A DNA stretch of 64,000 bases from assembly GCA_963776675.1 (NCBI GenBank), contig CAVZNR010000049.1, positions 258,012 to 322,011 of the forward strand. Reading direction: 5' to 3'. The notes under the pieces were generated by a model, which did not search any database, had not been told where the DNA came from, and saw nothing but the letters and a program-made list of their open reading frames with translations. Below, piece by piece: positions 1 to 8,488 of this stretch (within the stretch, counting starts at the first letter, position 1; each line of letters starts with the position of its first letter). This DNA comes from Hyphomicrobium_A sp963776675. GTDB lineage: Bacteria; Pseudomonadota; Alphaproteobacteria; Rhizobiales; Hyphomicrobiaceae. The position numbers and the translations under genes are program-made.

Positions 1-583
1 GGCTGGCGAGTACTGCCGCAAGGGCGCCGGCTCCCACCACAACGGCACCGACAATCAATAAGGCACTGTGATCCGCAGGGGGCTTTTCCTCATAGACGGG
101 CTCGGGCTGGGGCGCGGGCTCTTTCTTGGCCGTGAAAACCGGCGCCGGAGACTCTTTCTTGGTCTGTTTCGGCGGCTCTGGAGTAGGGGCCTCTTCCGTC
201 TCGTCGGGCGCATCCACCTTCGGCGTGAAGCCATAGGTCATGCGGCCGATCGCAATCCCTTCCTGGTTGGTTTGCGTATAGCCGAAATATGATGGCGCTG
301 GCATGGCGTTACCGCTGCACGGCGCCCGGCTCTCGACAATGGTGACGGTGGCCGCGGGCGCGGTCACGACGCAGTTTCCAGAGTAGGCAATGGAAGCAGC
401 GCCCTTGGGGCCGACCATGACCTGCGCACCAGCAGAAACCTCGGTCGGTGCAACGATCAGTTGAAATCCCTGACCGGTGCCGACGCGAACCTCGCCCGAC
501 CTCGGCGAGACCATGGCGGCGAACGCGCTTGCGGGCAATACCGCAAGGGACGCCAGCACCAGTGCTACAATGCGAAACCGCAT
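1..583 (-). CDS. Secreted FecR-like protein with C-terminal membrane segment, partial (cut by left edge)
   Basis: An ATG at 583, with GGAG nine bases upstream, opens a frame that reaches the window edge without a stop, so 194 residues are visible. Residues 1-23 are a signal peptide. Residues 27-85 (SGEVRVGTGQGFQ, VMVGPKGAASI, GNCVVTAP) resemble the short beta-rich FecR-type module of secreted alphaproteobacterial proteins; this is an inference from pattern only. Cys71 and Cys89 could pair. Residues 120-170 are a Pro/Lys/Glu-rich spacer, and residues 174-194 are hydrophobic and probably anchor the protein in the inner membrane. No function can be assigned. Confidence 0.7.
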   Translation of the reverse strand, partial: MRFRIVALVLASLAVLPASAFAAMVSPRSGEVRVGTGQGFQLIVAPTEVSAGAQVMVGPKGAASIAYSGNCVVTAPAATVTIVESRAPCSGNAMPAPSYFGYTQTNQEGIAIGRMTYGFTPKVDAPDETEEAPTPEPPKQTKKESPAPVFTAKKEPAPQPEPVYEEKPPADHSALLIVGAVVVGAGALAAVLAS

Positions 584-864
584 TACGCTTAACTCCGCTA
601 CGCCAAACGCAACAAACACAACAACAATGCACGCGGCGACAAACACCGACGCCCGCGAGCGCGGACGGGGTGCCCCCTTATCGCCTTATTAAGCATAGAC
701 CCGTGGGCTTGTTATGGTAAACAGCCGGCAAAAAATTAGGTGTGACTAACTTGCTACAACCGTGGCGCGAGCGGCGTGCCGGCCACAGGGCGGTTCCGGG
801 GCCGCGGGCCGGGCTCGTTTTCCGCAAACCCGAGCCTGCTCGGCGGCCAACGCGCTGTCAAAAA

Positions 865-951
865 TGGTGCGGACGGAGGGAGTTGAACCCTCACGGCGTT
901 GCCGCCTCAGGATTTTAAGTCCTGTGTGTCTACCAGTTCCACCACGTCCGC
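865..951 (-). tRNA. tRNA-Leu (anticodon UAA)
   Basis: An 87-base cloverleaf reads on the minus strand. The 7-bp acceptor stem pairs GCGGACG with CGTCCGC and the 3' CCA is encoded. The anticodon arm is CAGGA/CTTAAAA/TCCTG, placing UAA at 915-917. A long variable arm (GAGGCGGCAACGCCG) marks a class II tRNA. The T arm is GAGGGTTCAACTCCCTC. It would read UUA and UUG codons. It lies 32 bases downstream of the ceramidase-like gene on the same strand. Confidence 0.97.
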
Positions 952-955
952 CACA

Positions 956-982
956 GGCGCGGGCCGCCCATAAGGCCGCGCC
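956..982 (-). terminator. GC-rich hairpin between ceramidase-like gene and tRNA-Leu
   Basis: GGCGCGG (956-962) pairs with CCGCGCC (976-982). The hairpin begins right after the stop codon of the upstream gene. There is no T-run, so it may be a weak terminator or a processing site ahead of the tRNA. Confidence 0.35.
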
Positions 983-983
983 T

Positions 984-1745
984 TTATGGGGCGCTTCGAC
1001 CGGAGGATGCAACTGTCAGGCGAGCGGTCCGGCCGGCATCCGGTGCGCCTAAGCGGATGGCCGCCAGCAGCAGCACATAAAGCAGCACGGCGTTGAGGAT
1101 GTGCCAGATGAAGTGCGTGCCGAGCACGCGCCCGTCGACGCGCGTCAGGGGGCAGAGCTCGAAATCGAGCGTGCGGAACGTCATGGAGGCGAGGAAAACC
1201 GCCGCCGCCAGGAAAAGATAGCGGGCGGCCCGGTGCCCCTGCCAGGCGAGCAAGGCGCCCACCAGGAGCAGCGCCCCGAACGCGGGCGCGTAGCCGAGCG
1301 TTCCATTGAAGCAGCGCTTGCCGGCAGCGCGCGTCATGGGAAGCAGATCATTGGCGCAGGTGACGCCGCGCGCAAGGTCGATCGACCAATAGAACAGGCC
1401 GAGCGCGACCAGAACCGCGAGCCACGGCAAGCCGGCGAAGCGGCGCAGCGCGTAGCCAAGGTAGCCGAGCATGAACAGCGAGATGGGGATGGTGTCGAAG
1501 GGGATCGACCAGACGGTGGCGTAGGTATGGAACATGAAGCTGCCCACGCCGATCGCCAGCACGAGCACCACGAGGCACCATTCGAACAGCGCCCGGTCGG
1601 CGCGCGCCGTGCGGGCAAGCTGCACCGCCGCGATGAGCCCGGCGATGATGAAGGCACCGTTGGAGATGGCGTTGAGCGGTTCCGCCCAGAACGACGGATC
1701 GCCGCCGCGCTCGCAGTAGGAGAAGACGTGGTCGCTCAAAGCCAT
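984..1745 (-). CDS. Ceramidase-family (CREST) integral membrane hydrolase
   Basis: A 253-residue membrane protein with about seven hydrophobic helices. The N-terminus has the alkaline-ceramidase signature CERGGDPSFWAEPLNAISN. A Ser/His motif GSFMFHTYA follows after the second helix, and a late GTHFIWHILNA supplies two more His. In CREST-superfamily enzymes these His, with Asp and Ser, bind zinc and hydrolyse amide bonds in lipids. The substrate is not known; ceramide is only the family precedent, and a bacterial sphingolipid or acyl-amide is possible. The start at 1745 has GGAG eight bases upstream and begins just before the signature; an ATG ten codons earlier is less likely. Confidence 0.85.
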   Translation of the reverse strand: MALSDHVFSYCERGGDPSFWAEPLNAISNGAFIIAGLIAAVQLARTARADRALFEWCLVVLVLAIGVGSFMFHTYATVWSIPFDTIPISLFMLGYLGYALRRFAGLPWLAVLVALGLFYWSIDLARGVTCANDLLPMTRAAGKRCFNGTLGYAPAFGALLLVGALLAWQGHRAARYLFLAAAVFLASMTFRTLDFELCPLTRVDGRVLGTHFIWHILNAVLLYVLLLAAIRLGAPDAGRTARLTVASSGRSAP

Positions 1746-1813
1746 GGGCACTCCGCGGCTGTCCGATGTCTGCACTCTAGCGCGTAAAGCGACGCGCGGC
1801 GATTTCGGCTACG

Positions 1814-2131
1814 ATGGCCGCCGGTCAGCCGGATGCACGTCACATGAGAGTTTTTCGCATCGCCGTTGCCGTATTGCTCATCGCCTGCGCCTTGCCCATC
1901 GCCGTGTTAGCGTCGGCTTGGGTGATCTCAGCCGTCGGCGGCTGCACGCTGCAATTCGAAGAGGCGCATGTCTGCAGGCTCGGGGACCTGGAGGTGGGAT
2001 GGCTGCTCGACGACCTGTTGCCGATCGGCTTGCTGGGCGCTCTTACGTGCGGGCTGGGCGCCTACGTGTTTGCGGCGTGGGTAATGGTCGAGCTCGCCGC
2101 GCTGCTCCTCAACGCCTTGCGGCGCGGCTAG
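1814..2131 (+). CDS. Small membrane protein, function unknown
   Basis: A 105-residue frame, or 95 residues if it starts at the ATG at 1844. Two hydrophobic helices (AVAVLLIACALPIAVLASAW, and another from about residue 68 to 98) flank a short loop with two Cys (GGCTLQFEEAHVCRLGDLE), so a disulfide outside the membrane is possible. It is convergent with aspS, ending seven bases from the aspS stop, and fills an otherwise empty 390-base gap. No family is recognised. Ribosome-binding sites are weak for both starts. Confidence 0.5.
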   Translation: MAAGQPDARHMRVFRIAVAVLLIACALPIAVLASAWVISAVGGCTLQFEEAHVCRLGDLEVGWLLDDLLPIGLLGALTCGLGAYVFAAWVMVELAALLLNALRRG

Positions 2132-2138
2132 CAGGTAC

Positions 2139-4004
2139 CTACGCCTTCTTCTCCGGCGGGGCGACGATGCGGATCGACAGCTCACGCAACTGCTGCGGCG
2201 ACACCTCCGACGGCGCGCCCATGAGCAGATCCTGCGCCTGCTGGTTCATCGGGAACATGATGACGTCGCGCAGGTTGGTGGCGCCGGCGAGCAGCATGAC
2301 GATGCGGTCGATGCCGGGTGCGATGCCTCCGTGCGGCGGGGCCCCGTAGGTGAGCGCCTTGAGCATGCCGCCGAACTTGGCTTCCAGCACCTCAGGTCCG
2401 TAGCCGGCAATCCCGAACGCCTTGACCATGACCTCAGGCAGGTGGTTTCGGATGGCGCCCGACGACAGCTCCACGCCGTTGCAGACGATATCGTACTGGT
2501 AGGCCTTGAGCGCGAGCAGCTCCTCGTCGGTCTTGGCGGCTTCCAGCGCGGCGAGGCCGCCTTGGGGCATGGAGAACGGGTTGTGCGAGAAGTCGATCTT
2601 CTTTTCTTCCTCGTTCCACTCGAACATGGGGAAGTCGACGATCCAGCAGAACGCGAACTTGCTCTCGTCGATCAGCTTCAACTCCTGGCCGATACGCGTG
2701 CGCGCCTCGCCGGCGAACCTGTAGAACCTGGCCGGGTTGCCGGCGGCGAAGAACACGGCGTCGCCTTCCTTGAGCCCGAGCTGGGTGCGAATGGCGCCCG
2801 AGCGTTCCGGCCCGATGTTCTTGGCTACGGGGCCGGCGCCGTTTTCTTCACCCTCGCGCCAGAAGATGTAGGCAAGGCCCGGCTGGCCCTCGCCCTGCGC
2901 CCAGGAGTTCATCCGGTCGCAAAAGGCGCGTGATCCGCCGCCGGGTGCCGGGATCGCCCATACCCGCACCTTCGGGTCCTTCTCGATCATGCCGGCGAAG
3001 ACTTTGAAGCCCGAGCCGCGGAAGTGCTCGGTCACATCCTGCATCTCGATGGGGTTGCGCAGGTCCGGCTTGTCGGTGCCGTACTTCGCGATTGCCGTAT
3101 CGTAGGGAATGCGCGGGAAGGGATCGTTGACGGGTTTCCCTTTTCCGAACTCCTGAAACACGCCGCGCATAACCGGCTCTATCGCGGCGAACACGTCCTC
3201 CTGCTCAACGAAGCTCATCTCCACATCGAGCTGGTAGAACTCGCCCGGGCTACGATCGGCGCGCGCATCCTCGTCGCGGAAACAAGGCGCGATCTGGAAG
3301 TAGCGGTCGAAGCCCGCGATCATGATGAGCTGCTTGAACTGCTGCGGGGCCTGCGGCAGCGCGTAGAACTTGCCCGGATGCATGCGCGAGGGCACGAGAA
3401 AGTCGCGCGCGCCTTCCGGCGAGGAGGCGGTGAGGATCGGCGTCTGGAACTCGAAAAAGCCCTCGTCGCGCATGCGCCGCCGGATCGAGCCGATGATCTC
3501 GTTGCGCAGCATGATGTTGTTGTGCAGGGTCTCGCGCCGCAAATCGAGAAAGCGGTACTGCAGGCGCAGATCCTCGGGATAGTCGGGCTCGCCGAACACC
3601 GGCACCGGCAATTCCTTGGCCGCCGACAACACCTCGATCTCGGTGGCGAAGAGCTCAACCTCGCCGGTGGGGAGATCGGCGTTGACCGTGCCTTCGGGCC
3701 GCTCGCGCACCCGGCCGTCGACGCGGATCACCCACTCGGAGCGCACTGTCTCGGCGACCTTGAAGGCGGGGCTGTCGGGATCGGCGACGACCTGCGTCAG
3801 ACCGTAGTGATCGCGCAGGTCGATAAACAAGAGTCCGCCATGGTCGCGCACGCGATGCACCCACCCCGACAGGCGCACATTCTTGCCGATGTCATCGGCC
3901 CGCGCCGCGCCGCAGGTGTGCGAGCGGTAGCGGTGCAGGGTTGCATTGCCCTCGCCACCCTGCGCCGCCGTCTTTGCTTGCTTCTTCGCCTTCGCCTCGG
4001 CCAT
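2139..4004 (-). CDS. aspS: Aspartate--tRNA ligase, bacterial type
   Basis: A 621-residue class II synthetase that charges tRNA-Asp in the cytoplasm. Domains in order: an N-terminal OB fold (LSGWVHRVRDHGGLLFIDLRD), the catalytic core with motif 2 (CFRDEDARADRSPGEFYQLD), the bacterial-only GAD insertion (about residues 310-420), and motif 3 near the C-terminus (GGIAPGIDRIVMLLAG). Length is normal for the family plus a Lys/Ala-rich N-terminal tail of about 20 residues. Alphaproteobacterial AspRS is often non-discriminating and works with GatCAB, but this cannot be decided here. It is divergent from nothing obvious upstream; the TonB-family gene follows on the same strand 149 bases further up. 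Confidence 0.97.
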   Translation of the reverse strand: MAEAKAKKQAKTAAQGGEGNATLHRYRSHTCGAARADDIGKNVRLSGWVHRVRDHGGLLFIDLRDHYGLTQVVADPDSPAFKVAETVRSEWVIRVDGRVRERPEGTVNADLPTGEVELFATEIEVLSAAKELPVPVFGEPDYPEDLRLQYRFLDLRRETLHNNIMLRNEIIGSIRRRMRDEGFFEFQTPILTASSPEGARDFLVPSRMHPGKFYALPQAPQQFKQLIMIAGFDRYFQIAPCFRDEDARADRSPGEFYQLDVEMSFVEQEDVFAAIEPVMRGVFQEFGKGKPVNDPFPRIPYDTAIAKYGTDKPDLRNPIEMQDVTEHFRGSGFKVFAGMIEKDPKVRVWAIPAPGGGSRAFCDRMNSWAQGEGQPGLAYIFWREGEENGAGPVAKNIGPERSGAIRTQLGLKEGDAVFFAAGNPARFYRFAGEARTRIGQELKLIDESKFAFCWIVDFPMFEWNEEEKKIDFSHNPFSMPQGGLAALEAAKTDEELLALKAYQYDIVCNGVELSSGAIRNHLPEVMVKAFGIAGYGPEVLEAKFGGMLKALTYGAPPHGGIAPGIDRIVMLLAGATNLRDVIMFPMNQQAQDLLMGAPSEVSPQQLRELSIRIVAPPEKKA

Positions 4005-4153
4005 CTGATATCTCGTCCAAACCGGCGCCTGCCGCCCTCAAGTTCGCGGGAAAAGCGCATGGGGTCATCGGGTTGTCAAGGCTCCGGGGGGCGGGGGCCG
4101 GGGCACGTGCGCACAATCGCCGCGCGTGTGCGGGTTTTCGCCGGACAGGAAGC

Positions 4154-5064
4154 TCAGCGTCGATAGACGTACGTCACCAGGAACGTCCGATCGGCGACGG
4201 TGGCATTCTTGGGCGGGAACGGGAAGCTCGACTGGTGCACGGAGAAGATGACGCTGTCGTCCAGGCCGCGGTCACCGGAGCCCTGCACCAGACGCACCCA
4301 CGCGACATTGCCATTCTCGTCGAGAAGGATGCGGACCCTCACCTTGCCGGTGACCGACTCCAAGCGGCGGCATGGTCTTCTTCAAGGCGCGGATGACGTC
4401 GCGGCCGAAGCGATCGTTTGCGCCTGAGCGCGTGATGCCGGGCGGACGCGTCGCCGCCGACTCGCGCCCCCCGCTGGTGCCGCCCTGAATGGCCATATCA
4501 AAGGGCACCGACAGATCGAGCTTGGTCGGCGGCTTGAGCGCAGGCTTAGTCTTGGGCTTGCTCTCGGTTTGCTTCTTGGCCTCGCTCGGTTCTGTCTCGC
4601 TGCTCTTGGGCGCAGGCTTGGGCAAGTACCGCTGCCGGCGGCGACGGTTGCGGCTCCTCCGCCTCGAGAGCGGGCAGCGCGGCCGACTTCTGCGGCGCGG
4701 GCTCGGCTTGCGGCTCGCTCTGGGCTTCCGGCGTCGGCTCCGGCTGCGGCTCCTTGGGCGGAGGCGCCGGCTGGGCGGTGGGCGCCTGCTGAGGCGGGGC
4801 ACTGGGAGCGCTCGTCGGCGCACTCATGGCGCGCAGCTCGCCTTCGTCGACGAGCTCCACGTCGATCGCGGACGCGTTGCCACCGGCGGCGCCGAGCGTG
4901 CGCAGATGCGAGCGGGCAACACCGATGAGGAGCGCCACGTGCACGACCGCCGCGACGAGGAGCGATAGCCAGAAAATAGACTGGCGCTGCGGCACCGGCG
5001 CCTGCAAGGACGGCCTCAGCGCATGCGCGGGGTCCAAAATCGGTGACATTTGCTCAGCGCTCAT
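4154..5064 (-). pseudogene. tonB: TonB-family energy transducer, read across three frames
   Basis: The frame opens at ATG 5064 with an N-terminal cytoplasmic stretch, then one helix (SIFWLSLLVAAVVHVALLIG), then a long Pro/Glu/Lys-rich periplasmic spacer, and ends in a TonB C-terminal domain (GKVRVRILLDENGNVAWVRL). This is the TonB layout that couples the proton gradient to outer-membrane receptors. The frame is lost near 4620 (reading passes from QPSPPAA to YLPKPAPKSS) and again near 4368 (from KKTMPPLG to LESVTGK). Both shifts act as one extra base. Because the spacer and C-domain stay well conserved on either side, sequence error is more likely than decay. ExbB and ExbD are not in the window. 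Confidence 0.7.
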
Positions 5065-5307
5065 TCCGTCGCTTGCCTCGATTTCAGACCTCCTGATCGA
5101 CGTTTCCGTCGTCACAATTGGGGCGAGAAAACGCGTGTCTCGCTCGCCGAGCATAGTGATCCGTGACGCATATGTGGACAAGAGCACGGCTCGTGTGCAC
5201 AACCCGCCGCCCGCTGATTGTTGCCGCCGCAGGCACCGTGGTAGCCGTGCGGCAGTCGCGTAGCCCACTTCCAGGGCAGGAGGAATTCCAAAGTAGGGGT
5301 ACGTGTC

Positions 5308-5997
5308 TTGAAACAGTCAGCATTCGCGCTCTCGCTTCTTGCCGCTGCCGTACTGACCACCGCACCGGCCCAAGCCGACGAAATCCAACCCTTCCAAGGT
5401 CTCTACTTCGGTCTGCACGGCGGCTACGCCTGGCAGAACGTCAGCGGCGTGTTCGACAACACCGGCGCCGCCACGAGCCTGGCGCCACTCGCCAACGACG
5501 GGGCCATCGTCGGCGCGCAGCTTGGCTACAACGTCCAACAGAACTGGTTCATGGTGGGTGTCGAGGCCGATGCGAGCGCCCTTGCCGGCAGCCCCAACAC
5601 GGTCATCAACAATCCGCAGCTCAATACCTATGCAATCCTGAGCGGTGACTCCAGCTATCTGGCCTCGGTCAGAGGGCGGCTCGGCTTCGTGGTGCAGGAT
5701 TGGCTGTTCTACGGCACGGCGGGCGTTGCCTTCTCGCGCTTCGAGTTCAAGGAGAATGCGCCGAACGTTCCGTTCAACGGCTCGCTGCGCTTCACCGACA
5801 CCTCCGCCGTCTATGGCGGCGGCATCGAATGGAAGATCGCCTACGGCGTCTCGGTGCGGGGCGAGTACCTGCATTACGATACCGGCGCCTCCTCCTACAT
5901 ACCCACGAGCTTCTTCAACGCCAACACCGGGGATGTCGTGAACTTCCACGACATCGACGTGGCCAGGGCGGGAATCAACATCAGCCTCGGCCAGTGA
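5308..5997 (+). CDS. 8-stranded outer-membrane beta-barrel protein, copy 1 of a tandem pair
   Basis: A 229-residue secreted protein. Residues 1-23 are a signal peptide (ends PAQA). The mature part has alternating beta strands with Gly-rich turns typical of OmpA/Omp25/Opacity-type barrels: FQGLYFGLHGGYAWQ, GAQLGYN, SVRGRLGFVVQDWLFYGTAG, GGGIEWKIAYGVSVRGEYLHYD, and a final strand ARAGINISLGQ. The only in-frame start that keeps the signal peptide is TTG at 5308, preceded by AGGGG. It is 68-base-for-base similar in its leader to the next gene, and the pair probably arose by duplication. The 243 bases upstream hold its promoter, divergent from the TonB-family gene. Confidence 0.9.
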   Translation: MKQSAFALSLLAAAVLTTAPAQADEIQPFQGLYFGLHGGYAWQNVSGVFDNTGAATSLAPLANDGAIVGAQLGYNVQQNWFMVGVEADASALAGSPNTVINNPQLNTYAILSGDSSYLASVRGRLGFVVQDWLFYGTAGVAFSRFEFKENAPNVPFNGSLRFTDTSAVYGGGIEWKIAYGVSVRGEYLHYDTGASSYIPTSFFNANTGDVVNFHDIDVARAGINISLGQ

Positions 5998-6011
5998 GGC
6001 TCCCTTTGTAG

Positions 6012-6037
6012 CCCCGTGGCCGGCACCGGCCGCGGGG
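6012..6037 (+). terminator. Strong hairpin between the two tandem beta-barrel genes
   Basis: CCCCG-T-GGCCGG pairs with CCGGCC-G-CGGGG around a CA loop, 15 bases after the first stop codon. No T-run follows, so it may stabilise the first transcript's 3' end or act as a partial terminator ahead of the second gene. Confidence 0.5.
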
Positions 6038-6092
6038 ATCGTAGCGTTGCCCCCGTCCGGGGCAGAGGCATTCCAGAGTAGAGGTACGTGTC

Positions 6093-6779
6093 TTGAAACA
6101 GTCAGTATTCGCATGCTCGCTTCTTGCCGCTGCCGTTGGAATCACGGCACCGGCCTCCGCTCAAGATCTTAAATCCTTCCAGGGGCTCTATGTCGGTCTG
6201 CACGGCGGCTACGCTTGGCAGGGCATGAGCGGCGCGTTCGATAATCTGGGGAGCGATACGAACCTGTCGGCCATCGATTTGGACAGGCCGATCATCGGGG
6301 GCCAGCTCGGCTACAACATGCGCGTCGGCCAATTCATATGGGGCGTCGAGGCCGATGCGACGGCGGACGTCGGCTCGTCGAGGTCCGTCATCAACCCGAA
6401 CCCGCCCGTCTACGAGCAATTGTCGGCGCAAGCGGCCTATCTCAGCAGCGTACGCGGCCGGCTCGGCTACGTCATGGGCGACGTGCTCGCCTATGGCACT
6501 GTCGGCATCGGGTTCGCGGAGTTCAAGTTCTCCGAGAATTCGCCGGCGACACCTTTCATGGGATCGATGCGGTTGCAGGAGTCGGGCATCGTCTACGGTG
6601 GCGGACTCGAGTATCAGATCGCATACGGCGTAAGCATCCGCGCCGAGTACCTCCACTATGACGTCGGCGGCATCGCATACATCCCTGCGAGCTTCCCCAA
6701 CTCCGATAGCGGCGATTACGTCAAATTCCACGACGTCAACGTGGCCAGGGCCGGGATCAATATCAGCCTCGGCCAATAA
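6093..6779 (+). CDS. 8-stranded outer-membrane beta-barrel protein, copy 2 of a tandem pair
   Basis: A 228-residue paralogue of the upstream gene. Signal peptide 1-24 (ends PASA), then the same barrel pattern: FQGLYVGLHGGYAWQGMSG, GGQLGYN, SSVRGRLGYVMGDVLAYGT, GGGLEYQIAYGVSIRAEYLH and the terminal strand ARAGINISLGQ. TTG at 6093 is the start; the leader around it matches copy 1. Extracellular loops differ most between copies, as expected if the surface is under selection. Function is probably structural or adhesive in the outer membrane; no enzymatic motif is seen. Confidence 0.9.
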   Translation: MKQSVFACSLLAAAVGITAPASAQDLKSFQGLYVGLHGGYAWQGMSGAFDNLGSDTNLSAIDLDRPIIGGQLGYNMRVGQFIWGVEADATADVGSSRSVINPNPPVYEQLSAQAAYLSSVRGRLGYVMGDVLAYGTVGIGFAEFKFSENSPATPFMGSMRLQESGIVYGGGLEYQIAYGVSIRAEYLHYDVGGIAYIPASFPNSDSGDYVKFHDVNVARAGINISLGQ

Positions 6780-6789
6780 AGGCCGCGCG

Positions 6790-6815
6790 GGGAGCGCCGA
6801 CCAGGCGGCGCTCCC
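6790..6815 (+). terminator. Probable terminator after the beta-barrel pair
   Basis: A perfect 10-bp stem GGGAGCGCCG / CGGCGCTCCC with a six-base loop begins ten bases after the stop codon. It is followed by GTGAGCC and only a distant TTTT, so it is hairpin-type but T-poor. Confidence 0.6.
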
Positions 6816-6983
6816 GTGAGCCTCAACTGACCTTTTATACGACGCTGCGCGCCGGCATCGTCCGACGCAACATTCGATATTGACTAGGATTGCTTTCATT
6901 TGCTCGTTGCGACGCTATAGTGGCGCCGTTGGAAGATTCTTACAGGTTTTCTTGTTTAAATTTCTAGAGGATGGGAGCGAGGA

Positions 6984-7406
6984 TTGCCGCACCCTGACCC
7001 GTTGGTGGTCGTCGCAAATTTCAACAGAGTGTGGGACACCGGCGACATTGATGGCGCCTTGGCCTTCATCGCCGGCGATGCGGAATACGAGGTGCACATC
7101 TCACCCGAGGTGCTTCCCTACGGCGGAACCGCGACCGGCCGCGACGCTATAGAGACGACACTCCGGTGCATGCGCACCGAGTGGGAGTACATTCTCTACC
7201 GCCCTTTTGCGCTGGCGAACGACGGCAACATCGTGCGCTTCCAGGTGGAGTTCATGTATCGCCACAGGGACAGCGGCGAGGTCTTGGTGGGGCGCTTCCG
7301 CTTCGTCATGCGCGTGGAGGATGGGCTCATCCGGCGCGTGGACGAGTTTCACGACCGCGCCAAGGTCGAGGCTTTCATGCGTCTGGTGAAATCATCGAAG
7401 CCTTGA
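6984..7406 (+). CDS. SnoaL-like / NTF2-fold protein
   Basis: A 140-residue soluble protein of NTF2-like size. It has the usual pattern: a first helix pair (VVANFNRVWDTGDIDGALAFI), a cup of strands (AEYEVHISP), GRDAIETTLRCM, and closing strands (IVRFQVEFMYRHRDSGEVLVGRFRFVMRVEDGLIRRVDEF). In this fold small ligands or enzyme active sites sit in the cup, but no specific catalytic set is recognisable. TTG at 6984 with AGCGAGGA just upstream is the only start that includes the first helix. It overlaps the 3' end of the convergent AraC gene by 32 bases. Confidence 0.8.
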   Translation: MPHPDPLVVVANFNRVWDTGDIDGALAFIAGDAEYEVHISPEVLPYGGTATGRDAIETTLRCMRTEWEYILYRPFALANDGNIVRFQVEFMYRHRDSGEVLVGRFRFVMRVEDGLIRRVDEFHDRAKVEAFMRLVKSSKP

Positions 7407-8349
7407 GTGCCTGCTGCCGGCAGGCGCTCGGCGAGCAGCCGAACTGCGCCTTGAAGCGGCGCGTGAAGTGCGACATGTCCAAGAAGCCGTACGAGTAGGC
7501 GATGTCGCTGACGGTGCGGAAGGACTGAGCCGAGTCCTCCAACAGCCGGCGGCAGTGCTGCAGGCGCCGCAGCATGATGAAGCGCTCCAGCGATGTTCCC
7601 TCGTGTCCGAGAAGGGCGTTGGCGTAGCGCACGCTGATGCCGGCGGCGGCGGCCGCCTGCGCCGGACGCAGATCAGGGTCGCTGAGCCGTCCCTCGATGA
7701 TGTTCTTCAAGCGCAAGAGCGTGGTCATGCGCGATGTGGAGAGCGTGCCCTTCCCCTCCTGCAGCTCCTGACTGAAGGCGAGCGCCACCAGGTCGATCAC
7801 CTGCTGGGCTACCTTGCCGCCCGTCGACTCGTCGAATGACGCCGCGCGTTCCGGCAGCATGGAGAGCAGTCCACCAGCGAGGGCGGCCAATGGCGCAGCA
7901 TAGGAAATAGGCCGCGCCGTCAGCGCTCTGGCGTCGCCTAGCCGGCTCTGTATCTCCCAGCGCGGCATCGTGACGATCAACAAGCGGATGAAGTCGTCGA
8001 TGTCGAAGGAGAAGGGTCGTCGCGGGTCGAGCAGGAACAGATCTTTGGGCTTGGCGATGGCGTCGCGACCGTCCTGATGCAGGACCATATCGCCGACGAG
8101 CGGCATGCTCAGCAAAAGATCATCGTCTGTCGCCTGCTCGATGTAGCGCTTCGTGCGTCGGCCGTTGCTCGCGTCGCTTTCGACTATGGTTAGCGCAAGA
8201 GTGCCCAAAGTTCCGGAGCGGATGCGACCCTTCAACGCGTCGGCCGGCTTATCGACCTCGTGCGCGAACGATGCGCCCGGAGCGGCGTCGCGCCAAAAGT
8301 CGAGCCCGTGCCGCGCGTGCACTTCGCTGGTGGAGAATATGACTCTCAT
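7375..8349 (-). CDS. AraC-family transcriptional regulator
   Basis: A 324-residue regulator. The N-terminal ~190 residues resemble the AraC-binding-like domain (FWRDAAPGASFAHEV, YLVD-like DLFLLDPRRPFSFD). The C-terminal ~100 residues hold two helix-turn-helix motifs: AQAAAAAGISVRYANALLG and SDIAYSYGFLDMSHFTRRF, followed by FKAQFGCSPSACR, the usual AraC ending. The effector is unknown. It is convergent with the NTF2-like gene and divergent from the NYN gene; either could be a target, but no operator was identified in the 139-base gap to the NYN gene. Confidence 0.92.
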   Translation of the reverse strand: MRVIFSTSEVHARHGLDFWRDAAPGASFAHEVDKPADALKGRIRSGTLGTLALTIVESDASNGRRTKRYIEQATDDDLLLSMPLVGDMVLHQDGRDAIAKPKDLFLLDPRRPFSFDIDDFIRLLIVTMPRWEIQSRLGDARALTARPISYAAPLAALAGGLLSMLPERAASFDESTGGKVAQQVIDLVALAFSQELQEGKGTLSTSRMTTLLRLKNIIEGRLSDPDLRPAQAAAAAGISVRYANALLGHEGTSLERFIMLRRLQHCRRLLEDSAQSFRTVSDIAYSYGFLDMSHFTRRFKAQFGCSPSACRQQALKASMISPDA

Positions 8350-8488
8350 TGGCGCAGCTTATGTTCCGCTTCAGTCAAGCTGTTGTGCCCGGTCGTCCAA
8401 AGACTTCGCTCTGCAGTCTGATCATCGTAGTAGCGCGCTGGTCCTAGTCCGAGTTTTGGCGGCGCATCCACGGCACCAAGGATCGGTA

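Larger units (their letters stand above)
5274..6779 (+). repeat. Tandem duplication of a beta-barrel gene with its leader
   Basis: The units 5274-5997 and 6056-6779 each carry the same leader (GGGCAG, AATTCCA or ATTCCAG, GTAG-GGTACGTGTC), the same TTG start and the same first codons (TTGAAACAGTCAG), followed by homologous proteins of 229 and 228 residues with identical C-termini ARAGINISLGQ. The DNA has diverged in the middle, so the duplication is not recent. Confidence 0.8.

Noticed and set aside
3024..4166. Long plus-strand open frame (380 residues)
   Set aside because: It lies opposite aspS, has the Leu/Arg/His-rich bias of an antisense shadow in GC-rich DNA and shows no family motif.
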